Assembly: GCA_905235825.1 (NCBI GenBank)
Contig: CAJONH010000306.1
Location: 1-13,852 of the forward strand
Length of the DNA: 13,852 nt
Source of the DNA: Candidatus Gastranaerophilales bacterium
Lineage (GTDB): Bacteria > Cyanobacteriota > Vampirovibrionia > Gastranaerophilales > Gastranaerophilaceae
Direction: 5' to 3'
How positions within the stretch are numbered: the stretch's first letter is position 1; each line of letters starts with the position of its first letter. Position numbers and translations under genes: made by a program. Positions 5,893 to 13,829 of this stretch are shown one piece after another. Under the pieces are notes generated by a model. That model saw only the letters and a list, made by a program, of their open reading frames with translations. It had not been told where the DNA came from and did not search any database.

Positions 5893-7866
5893 ATGCAAGT
5901 TAATAACAGCAATTATAATCCTAATTTTGGAAGAGCATTTACAACAGAAGAAAAGCAGGAATATAAAAAAATTATAAAAGACTCAAGAAAAGCTCTCGGA
6001 TTAAGGGATACATCAGCAATAGTTTTTGATTTTAATGTTCCGTCAGAAAAGGGCTTTAATTTGGGAATAGGTTCAAGTTTTTCACAATCAATGCTGAATT
6101 TGACGGATTTTATGAAATCAATGGTGGGAATTACATCAATTCAATTATCTCCTCAAGGAAAAATTTCTCCCGTAAATACATCGCCATATTCAGGAACAAA
6201 TTATGCATACGGAGAACATATTATTGACTTGAAACAATTAACAACTCCCGAATTTGCACAAATACTTGAAGAAGAAGATATCAAAGAAGTTAATAGAGAA
6301 TTTGAAAATTCTTCTAATGAAGATATTTGTGAATATAGAACAGATTATGATTATGTTTTAGGTTCGGATATAAAAATGGGAACTCAGGAAAAAATGCTTA
6401 AAAAAGCATATTATAACTATAAGTTCGGTGTAACTATATTTGACAGAGATACTTCAAGACTAAACTACGAATTTGAACAATTTAGAGAAAAAAACAAGGA
6501 ATGGCTTGAACACGAAACATTATTTTCCATTTTATCCGAAGAATACGGAACTGATAATATCAATGAATGGGATGAAACAGATAAAAATTTATACAGTTCG
6601 GAAATATCTGATGATTTAAAACGAGAAAGAATTGAAGGTCTAAAGCGTGATTACCAAGAAACAATAAAATTTGAATCTTTTAAACAATTTTTGGCAGATA
6701 AACAGCAAGGAATAACAAGAAGAGAATTAAACTTAAAAAGTATAAAACTTTATGGCGATTGTTTATTAGGATTTTCAAAAAGCGAGATTTGGGCAAACAA
6801 AGATTGCTTCAAAGAAGGTTTATTCTATGGCGGTCCCGATCCTGAGAACTGTCCTGATACAAATGGAATACAAACATGGGGATTGAATGCTCTTGATTAT
6901 ACTAAACTCGGTGATATAGGCAAGGATGGAGATATATCAAAACTCGGAATTACCGGAAAATTATTATATAACAAATATTATAACTTTTTTAAACGATATG
7001 ACGGGTTAAGAATGGATGCTGCTTGGCAATTTGTTGATCCTTTTGTATATAAAGAAGAAAACGGAAACTACGAAAGAGTACAAATGCCCGAAATAAATGA
7101 TAAAATATTAAAAATATTAGGTAAAGCAGGCAAAGATGCACTCGGAAGAAATTTTGACTCTAATAATCCAAATAAAGTATTTTTGGAATTAATAGGAAAT
7201 GGTGCGGAAAAAAGTAAAATGCTTACAAAAAATATTTATCCTCACCTTTATACAACATCTTTTGCCGAATATAACGAAACTCCCGAACAATATAAAAAAG
7301 ACGGTTATCATACAAATAAATTTGTTATAGGAATTGGCAATCACGATAACGATTCACTTGTTAATCTTTCGAGAAATAAGGAAAAACGTTATTTGCAAAT
7401 GGCAGGAATTTTCCGTGATTACGGTATTGATTTCTCGAGAGTAACTTACAAGTGTCCTGAATATGTAAACCAAAATGATGAAGATAAAAATCAGGAAGAT
7501 TTCAGAAATGCAAAATTTGCAGAAATATTTACTTCCGCAAAACAATTTTTTACACTGCCTGATATGTTTGGAATGTCGCAAAGGATAAATATTTCGGGAA
7601 AAGTTTCTCCCGAAAATTGGAGAGTAAGAATACCTCATAATTATGAAGATTTTTATTTCAGCCAGCTTGAAAAAGGATACGGATTTAATCCTGCTAAGGC
7701 TTATGAAAATGCTTTTTATATGAAACATATCAATAATCCCGAACTGACTTCAAAACTCGCAAAAGCAGCCGAAATATTAAGACAGGAAGGTCCTACAAAT
7801 GAACAGGCTGCTAATGAAGCAGACAAAAGGGGAGAATTAAAAAACAAATTAACATTTAATGTATAA
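5893..7866 (+). CDS. GH77-like 4-alpha-glucanotransferase (divergent amylomaltase)
   Basis: GH77 enzymes move alpha-1,4-glucan segments between maltodextrin or glycogen chains. Family blocks are seen in order: GIGSSFSQS and GITSIQLSPQGK near the N-terminus (58-90), LYGDCLLGFSKSEIWANKDCF (286-306) matching the GD..I....S.D.WAN.. block, GIQTWGLNALDY (325-336), LRMDAAWQF with candidate nucleophile Asp375, VFLELIG with candidate acid/base Glu432, and GNHDND with Asp485. The usual nucleophile context R-I-D-H-F-R is altered to R-M-D-A-A-W, and AEDLG to LELIG. Activity may therefore be changed, although the three acidic residues are kept. At 657 residues it is longer than typical amylomaltase (about 500), with a charged helical insert at about 120-275. 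There is no signal peptide. Residues 8-13 carry the NPNFG-type tag. GAGGG lies 12 nt before the ATG. It is a single gene with a terminator. Confidence 0.82.
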   Translation: MQVNNSNYNPNFGRAFTTEEKQEYKKIIKDSRKALGLRDTSAIVFDFNVPSEKGFNLGIGSSFSQSMLNLTDFMKSMVGITSIQLSPQGKISPVNTSPYSGTNYAYGEHIIDLKQLTTPEFAQILEEEDIKEVNREFENSSNEDICEYRTDYDYVLGSDIKMGTQEKMLKKAYYNYKFGVTIFDRDTSRLNYEFEQFREKNKEWLEHETLFSILSEEYGTDNINEWDETDKNLYSSEISDDLKRERIEGLKRDYQETIKFESFKQFLADKQQGITRRELNLKSIKLYGDCLLGFSKSEIWANKDCFKEGLFYGGPDPENCPDTNGIQTWGLNALDYTKLGDIGKDGDISKLGITGKLLYNKYYNFFKRYDGLRMDAAWQFVDPFVYKEENGNYERVQMPEINDKILKILGKAGKDALGRNFDSNNPNKVFLELIGNGAEKSKMLTKNIYPHLYTTSFAEYNETPEQYKKDGYHTNKFVIGIGNHDNDSLVNLSRNKEKRYLQMAGIFRDYGIDFSRVTYKCPEYVNQNDEDKNQEDFRNAKFAEIFTSAKQFFTLPDMFGMSQRINISGKVSPENWRVRIPHNYEDFYFSQLEKGYGFNPAKAYENAFYMKHINNPELTSKLAKAAEILRQEGPTNEQAANEADKRGELKNKLTFNV

Positions 7867-7895
7867 TTTGTGCTTATCATCATAATATATATAAA

Positions 7896-7917
7896 AAAAC
7901 CCTCGCAAGAGGGTTTT
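7896..7917. terminator. Bidirectional rho-independent terminator between convergent genes
   Basis: A 9-bp stem AAAACCCTC/GAGGGTTTT closes a stable GCAA tetraloop. On the plus strand it ends in TTTT and lies 29 nt past the GH77-like stop. On the minus strand GGGTTTTTTTAT gives a longer T-run, so it also ends the 7962-9822 unit. Confidence 0.92.
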
Positions 7918-7961
7918 AGTGTGTACGTGTGTATATAGGATAAGGAAGGAAATTTTTATTT

Positions 7962-8780
7962 TTAACCGCCGATATTTTGAATTCTGTCTTTCATACCGTC
8001 CATTTCGTCTTTTAAAAGTTTTTTCACGACTTCGTTTTGCGAATCAAGCATTTTACAAACAGTTTCAATATTTTTTACTTTATTTTCAAGAACGGTATCA
8101 GCATTTGCAAGAATTGCACTTGTAACTTTTTGATAAGCGGCAAGAGGAGCACTGGAAACACCTTGCAGTAAGTTTCCTATCATTGTTGTACCGACACCGA
8201 AAGAACCTAAATATGGTGATACGGCTTGCAATATACCGCCAAAACCCGATACAACACCTGCAGCAGGAAGAAGGAATGTATCTCCAAATCCGAAGCCTGA
8301 TGCTAAACCTGCTGTATAACCTAATGCGTTTATGCCCGCAGAATCCGCCAAATCAGCTACCGCTTGGACTGCGGATGCACCTCCTGTCATATATCCGTCC
8401 ATTGTACGTGTACTTGAGCCAAATCCGGAAAGAACCGAAGCTGCAGCACCCGTAAAACCGGAATAATTTGCCAAAGAACCAATTCCAAAAGATGAATTAA
8501 TTCCTGCAGTAGAATTATTCGGCGACCAATAAGAAGTACCCGGAATATTAATATCCGTACCACCGCCCATAACAGACATAAATGATGCAGGTGCAATCAT
8601 ACTTGCAAGTTTCCAAAGAAAACTGCCTGCCGTACCAAAGCCTGCTCCGTCAGATGCGGAACCTGATACCGTAATATCTCTTAAAAGGTCATAAGTTTCA
8701 AATAATTGTGCTCTGGCATCACTGCTAAAACCGCCGTATTTGTTTACTATTACTAAATAGCTGTCATTTTTATAACTCAT
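7962..8780 (-). CDS. Gly-Phe-Gly-rich protein with C-terminal coiled coil, unknown function
   Basis: No family recognised. Residues 1-35 are a mixed, possibly folded head. Residues 40-210 are very rich in Gly, Ala and Ser, with recurring G-F-G type units (AGFGTAG, SSFGIGS, SGFTGAA, LSGFGSS, SGFGFGD, VSGFGGI, GSFGVGT) and hydrophobic stretches. Residues 213-270 form a charged amphipathic helix (VLENKVKNIETVCKMLDSQNEVVKKLLKDEM...), likely a coiled coil. There is no N-terminal signal peptide. The glycine-zipper-like middle could associate with a membrane or self-assemble. The ATG at 8780 has AAGGTAAGG about 10 nt upstream. It begins 64 nt after the stop of the 325-residue protein with no terminator between, so the pair is probably one transcript from the sigma-28-like promoter at 9862-9889. 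It may be a partner of that protein; this is inference. Confidence 0.8.
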   Translation of the reverse strand: MSYKNDSYLVIVNKYGGFSSDARAQLFETYDLLRDITVSGSASDGAGFGTAGSFLWKLASMIAPASFMSVMGGGTDINIPGTSYWSPNNSTAGINSSFGIGSLANYSGFTGAAASVLSGFGSSTRTMDGYMTGGASAVQAVADLADSAGINALGYTAGLASGFGFGDTFLLPAAGVVSGFGGILQAVSPYLGSFGVGTTMIGNLLQGVSSAPLAAYQKVTSAILANADTVLENKVKNIETVCKMLDSQNEVVKKLLKDEMDGMKDRIQNIGG

Positions 8781-8844
8781 TTAATTTATACCTTACCTTA
8801 CTGACGTATTGCCTTCTTACTAATTTTTCTTCCCGCTTAATTTA

Positions 8845-9822
8845 TTATGCAAAAGTTTTGAATGTATTTTCAATGTTATCTTTTAATACTGATTTAACTG
8901 CTTCCATTTCTGTTTTAAGTTCGTTTTGTTCTGTGCCGATTTGGTCTAATCTCATTTCTAAGATTTTGTCTTCTTGCTGCAAAGACTCTGTTCTTGCATT
9001 TAATTCTTGAACTTTTCTGTTATATTCATCTTTGCTCATTGTATAATCTCTGAGTGCAGCATCATAACCGTCTGAATCATAAATTCTTGTTGTATCAACA
9101 TCAGCCGGACTGTAGTATGAATTGTCATCTTTTTTTACTGATATTGAAGAAATTCTGTTTGTATTTGAATTGAATGTAACTTTTGCATCTTCAAATACTT
9201 CAGATGTTGTTACTGATTTGTTTGCCATTGTATATGCGGAAATATTGCCGCCTGCCTGAATTTGAGCTAAGGAGAAATAATAAGTTTGTTTTGTTGTATC
9301 ATCAGTATAAGTCAATAATGTATCATCCGTTGATAAAGGACTGTTCGGATATGTTTCATTAATTGTACCGATAACTGTTTTAGAACTTTTAGAAGCTGTT
9401 AAAGGAACAGTTGTTTCGCTTCCTTCGGGGGTATATGAATATATTGTTTTTGTAGGATCGTCCGGATCCGCTGCTGATGTAATTGCAGAACTGTTAATTA
9501 TTGTACCTTCAGCAACAGTTTTATTATATGTACGTGTTGCATTGATATAATATGTTCCGTCAGCATTCTTATAATAGCTTTTTACCAAGTAATCACCGTC
9601 TAAACCGGTTGTATTACTTAAAGAAAACGAATAGTTGGATTCATAGTATTGAGTAGCATCAGGTGCAACGGGTAATGCTAATGAAGCTAAGCTGTTATAC
9701 AATGCATTTACTTCTTCAGCTAAAGCTGTACGCTGTTGGTTAACTTGTTGTCCTTCATATTCTATGTTTGACTTTCTTGCCGTTAATCCTAAAAATCTTG
9801 CTTGTGATGCTGCTAAACCCAT
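8845..9822 (-). CDS. MGLAASQARFLGLTARKSN-family protein with axial-protein-like layout (325 aa)
   Basis: The N-terminus (1-47) is a helix, MGLAASQARFLGLTARKSNI followed by EYEGQQVNQQR, of a family I associate with gut Gastranaerophilales; its function is unknown to me. Residues 50-250 are Thr/Ser/Tyr/Asp-rich and probably beta-structured, with repeated Y-x-x-N-A-D-G and T-Y-T type strands. Residues 255-325 are a long coiled-coil helix ending IENTFKTFA. Helical ends around a variable beta middle is the layout of flagellar axial and hook-associated proteins. Together with the sigma-28-like promoter upstream, this suggests a secreted or surface structural role (inference). There is no Sec signal peptide. 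I chose the ATG at 9822 because TTGGAGAT sits 5-8 nt upstream. The longer TTG start at 9834 would place that ribosome binding site inside the gene. Confidence 0.82.
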   Translation of the reverse strand: MGLAASQARFLGLTARKSNIEYEGQQVNQQRTALAEEVNALYNSLASLALPVAPDATQYYESNYSFSLSNTTGLDGDYLVKSYYKNADGTYYINATRTYNKTVAEGTIINSSAITSAADPDDPTKTIYSYTPEGSETTVPLTASKSSKTVIGTINETYPNSPLSTDDTLLTYTDDTTKQTYYFSLAQIQAGGNISAYTMANKSVTTSEVFEDAKVTFNSNTNRISSISVKKDDNSYYSPADVDTTRIYDSDGYDAALRDYTMSKDEYNRKVQELNARTESLQQEDKILEMRLDQIGTEQNELKTEMEAVKSVLKDNIENTFKTFA

Positions 9823-9861
9823 TTTTATCTCCAATTGTTTGTTTTTGTTTATCCGAGTATG

Positions 9862-9889
9862 TTATCGACCTAATTAAAAACAAACTTTA
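9862..9889 (-). promoter_or_regulatory. Sigma-28 (FliA/WhiG)-like promoter of the 9822 gene
   Basis: The minus strand reads TAAAGTTT (9882-9889), 12 nt, GTCGATAA (9862-9869). The upstream half is exact sigma-28 consensus and the downstream half differs from GCCGATAA by one base; the spacer is one longer than the usual 11. It ends 39 nt before the ATG. The same architecture and a similar leader occur at 2224-2291 ahead of another unknown gene. Confidence 0.65.
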
Positions 9890-10005
9890 GTAATAAACAA
9901 AAAATTGTAAAGTTATGTTAACAATATATCAATTAAAACTGACCTTAATTAATGATTTAATGATAAAAATCAAAAAGGCAAAATTTTATTCAAATAAAAT
10001 ATACC

Positions 10006-10033
10006 TTGTTCTTGTGGTTTTTTATTGTAAAAT
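10006..10033 (+). promoter_or_regulatory. Candidate sigma-70-type promoter for the triple Clp-N gene
   Basis: TTGTTC (10006-10011) and TAAAAT (10028-10033) are 16 nt apart and about 45 nt before the TTG start. Alternative -10 boxes TATGAT (10033-10038) and TAGAAT (10038-10043) overlap. The region is AT-rich, so the exact element is uncertain. Confidence 0.35.
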
Positions 10034-10076
10034 ATGATAGAATAATCTCGTAGTTTATTTTTTAAGGATTTTTGTT

Positions 10077-11447
10077 TTGTTTGAAAAGTTTACCGAAAAG
10101 GCTATAGATGCGGTCAAATCAGCTCAAATATATGCAATAGAGTATAATCACGAAAAAATATACCCTGAACACTTATTACTTGCAATATTAAATGATACTA
10201 ACAGCCTTATTGTTAAAACATTTTCAATTCATAAAATAAAAATAGATGAACTAAAAGAAGAAATAGTTAAAATATTAAATAAAAGAGCTGTTGTAAAACC
10301 CGTTGAATTTATTTCCTTCAGTGACTCGTCAAAAGATATTTTTGCCCGTACACTTGATATTTCAAAAATTTTAGGAAGTATATATGTAAAACCGGAACAT
10401 CTGTTCCTTGCTATTTGGGATTATCCCAGATTAGAGTTAACAACCGTCTTAAAAGATAAAGGTATTGATGTTGATAAAATGAAATCAATGTTTTATAACG
10501 TTTTATCTTCTCATAAGCATTCTAAAGCCAGACACCCCGAAATATTCGACAGAAGACGCAGAAATGATAAAAATGACAGCATACTTTCTTTAATTGAAAG
10601 TGCAGATAATTCGGGAATTTTTTCAAGGGCTATAGCTAAACTGTCAACATCTCAATATGAAATATTGGGAACAGAACAAATAATGCTTTCAATTCTTGAT
10701 GATACCGATTCTGAAACATCAAAAATTTTGGCGGGACTTGGTGTTACCACTGAGTCTTTTAATGCAAAACTCAATGAAGTATCATCAAGGCAGGCTGAAT
10801 TTGGTGATAAACAAATTATTTTTACTCCAAATGCTATGAAAACACTTATGCTTGCTATGGATATCGTAAAAGAAGAAGGAACGGCATCTATCCTTCCCGA
10901 ACATATAATTTTAGGACTTTTAAAATCAAAAAAAGGTATTGCATACAATATTTTAAAAGAATTAAATGTTAATGAATATATTCTGGAAGAACAAATTAGA
11001 CTACCTTTGGAAAAGCAGGTTAATGAAACATTATATATCATGAGGCTTGCAAAACAAGAGGCAAGAAGGCTTGGAAGCGGTGTTGTCGGAAGTGAACTTA
11101 TTCTTCTCGGTATTGTACTTGAATCAAACAGCATGGCGGCTGAAGTTTTAAGAGATTTAGGCGTAATAATAAAGGATGCAAGAGAAGTTATTGAAGATTT
11201 AATCGGGGTTAGTGAAGATTATAATACTGCAGAAATTACTTTGAGCCAAAGGGCTAAATTAATACTTGAAGATGCGTGGAATATAGCAAAATCTCAAAAG
11301 AAGAATAAAACATCGGCTGATGATTTATTGATTGCGATTTGCAATCAACCTGATTCCATTGCAATGAAAGCATTAAGCAGATTAGGGGTAGATGCACTTG
11401 AAATCAGACAAGGTATTAAAAACAAACTTGAAAACAGCGGAATTTGA
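10077..11447 (+). CDS. Stand-alone protein of three tandem Clp N domains, no ATPase
   Basis: The protein opens MFEKFTEKAIDAVKSAQIYA like ClpC and carries six Clp repeats, making three double-repeat N domains. Their marker segments are YPEHLLLAIL (29-38), VKPEHLFLAI (104-113), LGTEQIMLSIL (197-207), ILPEHIILGLL (272-282), VGSELILLGIV (337-347) and TSADDLLIAIC (412-422). A basic linker (RHPEIFDRRRRNDK, about 152-165) separates the first domain from the others. No Walker A or B motif and no AAA+ module follow. In ClpC the N domain binds adaptors and substrates, so this protein could be a decoy, adaptor or substrate reader for a Clp protease (inference). The start is TTG at 10077, with AAGGA 8 nt upstream and the exact ClpC-like N-terminus. 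The U32 gene begins inside its last 56 nt, so the two form an operon. Confidence 0.88.
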   Translation: MFEKFTEKAIDAVKSAQIYAIEYNHEKIYPEHLLLAILNDTNSLIVKTFSIHKIKIDELKEEIVKILNKRAVVKPVEFISFSDSSKDIFARTLDISKILGSIYVKPEHLFLAIWDYPRLELTTVLKDKGIDVDKMKSMFYNVLSSHKHSKARHPEIFDRRRRNDKNDSILSLIESADNSGIFSRAIAKLSTSQYEILGTEQIMLSILDDTDSETSKILAGLGVTTESFNAKLNEVSSRQAEFGDKQIIFTPNAMKTLMLAMDIVKEEGTASILPEHIILGLLKSKKGIAYNILKELNVNEYILEEQIRLPLEKQVNETLYIMRLAKQEARRLGSGVVGSELILLGIVLESNSMAAEVLRDLGVIIKDAREVIEDLIGVSEDYNTAEITLSQRAKLILEDAWNIAKSQKKNKTSADDLLIAICNQPDSIAMKALSRLGVDALEIRQGIKNKLENSGI

Positions 11448-13248
11448 ACTGCTTGTTCCTGCAAATAACGGCGAAATAGCAAAAAAAGCGATACTGGTCG
11501 GTGCTGATGCTGTTTATGTCGGTTATTCAAAATATGGAGCAAGACTTCAAGCAGGTAATTCCATTTCCGATTTAATTGAAATTATTGAATTTGCTCATAT
11601 TTATAAAGCAAAAGTCTATATAACTCTTAATACTATTTTGAATGATAACGAAATTATAAAAGTAGAAAAATTAATAAACAAATTATATAAGATAAAGGCT
11701 GACGGTATTATCATTCAAGATATGGGAATTTTAGAACTTGATTTACCTCCTATTCCTTTAATTGCAAGTACTCAGTGTAATAATAATTCAGTGGAAAAAA
11801 TTAATTTTCTTGAAAAAACAGGTTTTAAACGGGTAATTTTACCCAGAGAATTAAGCATAAAAGAAATTTCCGAAATAAGAAAAAAAACAAACATTGAACT
11901 TGAATGCTTTGTTCACGGAGCTTTATGTATGTCATACAGCGGACAATGCTATTTAAGCTGTGTAAACGGGGGGAGAAGTGCAAACAGAGGTGAATGTGCA
12001 CAACCTTGCAGAAAAAAATATTCACTAAAAGATTCTGACGGTAAATATATTGTAAGAAATAAAAATATACTCAGTTTGAAAGATTTAAACCTTTCCGAGC
12101 ATATTGAAGAATTAATACTTGCAGGAGTTACTTCTTTTAAAATAGAAGGCAGACTAAAAAATGACACCTATGTTATAAATACCACAGCATACTATAGACA
12201 AAAACTTGATAAAATACTTGAAAATTACGGGTTAAAACGTTCAAGCGAGGGAATATCAAAAACGGATTTTGAACCCGATATTTATAAAACATTTAACAGA
12301 GGTTACACCAGTTTTAATTTCACAGGTGAAAAGAAAAATGTTTCAACCGAAAATTATACTTCTTCGCTGGGGGAATTTGCAGGAGTTGTTGAAAGTGTAA
12401 AGAAAAATTATTTTACTTTAAATAAAAATATTTTAAATAACGGCGACGGTATTTGTTTTTTTGATGAATTTAAAGAATTATCAGGCACAAATATTAATAA
12501 AACAGAAGAAAATTTAATTTATCCGGCAGAAATTAAAGGAATTAAACAGGGAATAAAAATCTATCGCAATTACGATAAGGCTTTTGACGATAAATTAAAA
12601 AATGCGGAAATTAAAAGACAACTCAATGCATATATAAAAGCAAAAGAAACTAATACCGGATTTTGGTTCTTTCTTTATGATAATAACGGCAATTGTGCAG
12701 TATATGGTATAAGTAAAAACATAGAGCAGGCACAAAATAAAACTATGATGCTTAATAATTTAAAAGTTCAACTTTCAAAATCAGGGAACACTGAATTTAA
12801 AATATATGTAAAAGATATTTCAATTAAAAATGTACCGTACTTAAAAGTCGCTCAAATTAACGAAATAAGACGTATTTTAACCGATAAATTAAGAAGAATA
12901 AGACAAAAAAATTATAAAAATACAGGTAATTCTTTTAATAAAATCATTGCTTCATATCCTGATGCTGAGGTTGATTATAAAGCAAATATCTTTAATGCAA
13001 AAGCAGCATTATTTTATAAAAAACGAGGTGTTAAAGTTAATGAATATGCACTTGAAAGTCAAAAAGATATGAGTAATCGCACCGTTATGACATCTAAATA
13101 CTGTATTAAAAATCAACTCGGGTTATGTCCGAAACAAAATCCCATAAAAAAATATAAAGAACCTTTCATCTTAATTGATGAAACCAACAAGAAATATCTC
13201 GTTGGTTTCAATTGTGCAATGTGTGTTATGGAAGTGAAAACTTATTAA
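11392..13248 (+). CDS. U32 family protein, RlhA-like 23S rRNA cytidine hydroxylase candidate
   Basis: U32 proteins once listed as peptidases include RlhA (5-hydroxycytidine in 23S rRNA) and TrhP (tRNA U34 hydroxylation), which use prephenate and an Fe-S cluster. The 618 residues fit the long RlhA class rather than TrhP (about 450). Seen are FELLVPANNGEIAKKAILVGADAVYVG (18-44), the U32 signature ECFVHGALCMSYSGQCYLS (171-189), GECAQPCR (200-207) and FKIEGRLK (249-256). Cys179, 186, 202 and 206 are the likely cluster ligands. A Cys-rich tail (YCIKNQLGLCPKQ ... FNCAMC) could hold another metal site. The start is uncertain. ATG 11392 has AGGGG only 3 nt upstream and overlaps the previous gene by 56 nt. 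TTG 11428 would begin nearer the conserved block. The stop overlaps that of the convergent gene at 13245. Confidence 0.88.
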   Translation: MHLKSDKVLKTNLKTAEFELLVPANNGEIAKKAILVGADAVYVGYSKYGARLQAGNSISDLIEIIEFAHIYKAKVYITLNTILNDNEIIKVEKLINKLYKIKADGIIIQDMGILELDLPPIPLIASTQCNNNSVEKINFLEKTGFKRVILPRELSIKEISEIRKKTNIELECFVHGALCMSYSGQCYLSCVNGGRSANRGECAQPCRKKYSLKDSDGKYIVRNKNILSLKDLNLSEHIEELILAGVTSFKIEGRLKNDTYVINTTAYYRQKLDKILENYGLKRSSEGISKTDFEPDIYKTFNRGYTSFNFTGEKKNVSTENYTSSLGEFAGVVESVKKNYFTLNKNILNNGDGICFFDEFKELSGTNINKTEENLIYPAEIKGIKQGIKIYRNYDKAFDDKLKNAEIKRQLNAYIKAKETNTGFWFFLYDNNGNCAVYGISKNIEQAQNKTMMLNNLKVQLSKSGNTEFKIYVKDISIKNVPYLKVAQINEIRRILTDKLRRIRQKNYKNTGNSFNKIIASYPDAEVDYKANIFNAKAALFYKKRGVKVNEYALESQKDMSNRTVMTSKYCIKNQLGLCPKQNPIKKYKEPFILIDETNKKYLVGFNCAMCVMEVKTY

Positions 13249-13829
13249 GATTTTTTTAATGATGAATAAGCAGGATTGTTTGCAATTATATTTGCTATTG
13301 TTGTCATTTGATTACCGTCTTTAACGTATAATTTTGATAAATAATTTAATCTTTTTACTAATTTTGAATCATTTGCTTTTAATGAAGGATTAGCTTGAGT
13401 AAATGCAACCCATGTTTGAACTTCTGTAGTCCATGCTCTTACTTCTTCTTCATAGGTTTTTGTGTTTTCGTGATGAACACTTTCGTGTGCTATTAAACAA
13501 GCAACTGCTTCAACGGGTGCTGTTTTGTAATTTGAGCTTATTAAAATAACGAGTCTGCCGTCTGCTGTTTTTGCAGTAACTGCTTCACATGTTCCGTAAC
13601 CGAGAGCAGCCAAATCTCTAAACATGATTTTTATTGGTTTATTTGTTGAATTTTGTCCTTGAATTACATTTAAAACTTTTCTGTTGTTCATTGCTTCTAA
13701 TCTGTTTAATGCTTCGGTTAAAACCGGTTGTTTTGTGTTTGCTGTATAATCAGCAGCTAAAACAGAATTTGAAAAACTTGAAAAAACTAACACACATAAA
13801 AATACTACTAAATTTTTTAACAAACTCAT
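13245..13829 (-). CDS. Exported HExxH putative zinc metalloprotease
   Basis: Residues 1-25 form a signal peptide (SLLKNLVVFLCVLVFSSFSNSVLA, cleavage after VLA), so the protein is periplasmic or secreted. In the mature part, ACLIAHESVHHENTKTYEEEVRAW (110-133) contains HExxH (His115, Glu116, His119), with acidic residues Glu127-129 placed to give a third zinc ligand. Cys81 and Cys111 may form a disulfide. The rest is helical, ending LKKS. At 194 residues it is a small single-domain enzyme. The family is not one I can name, and catalytic activity is inferred from the motif. The ATG at 13829 has AGAGGA about 8 nt upstream. Its promoter lies beyond the window edge. Its stop (13245-13247) overlaps that of the convergent U32 gene, leaving no room for a terminator between them. 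Confidence 0.85.
   Translation of the reverse strand: MSLLKNLVVFLCVLVFSSFSNSVLAADYTANTKQPVLTEALNRLEAMNNRKVLNVIQGQNSTNKPIKIMFRDLAALGYGTCEAVTAKTADGRLVILISSNYKTAPVEAVACLIAHESVHHENTKTYEEEVRAWTTEVQTWVAFTQANPSLKANDSKLVKRLNYLSKLYVKDGNQMTTIANIIANNPAYSSLKKS

Noticed and set aside
5786..5977. Plus-strand 63-codon ORF overlapping the start of the GH77-like gene
   Set aside because: It lacks a ribosome binding site, starts in the divergent promoter region and runs out of frame over a well-supported gene.
7354..7728. 124-codon minus-strand ORF inside the GH77-like gene
   Set aside because: Antisense shadow of conserved GH77 blocks, with no ribosome binding site or family resemblance.
9823..9834. TTG start giving a 329-residue version of the 325-residue protein
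   Set aside because: The ribosome binding site TTGGAGAT would lie inside the coding sequence, while it is ideally spaced for the ATG at 9822, which also begins the recognisable MGLAASQ N-terminus.
10652..11134. 160-codon minus-strand ORF inside the triple Clp-N gene
   Set aside because: It is antisense to a gene with six clear Clp repeats; its Ser/Ile-rich composition is that of a reversed shadow frame.
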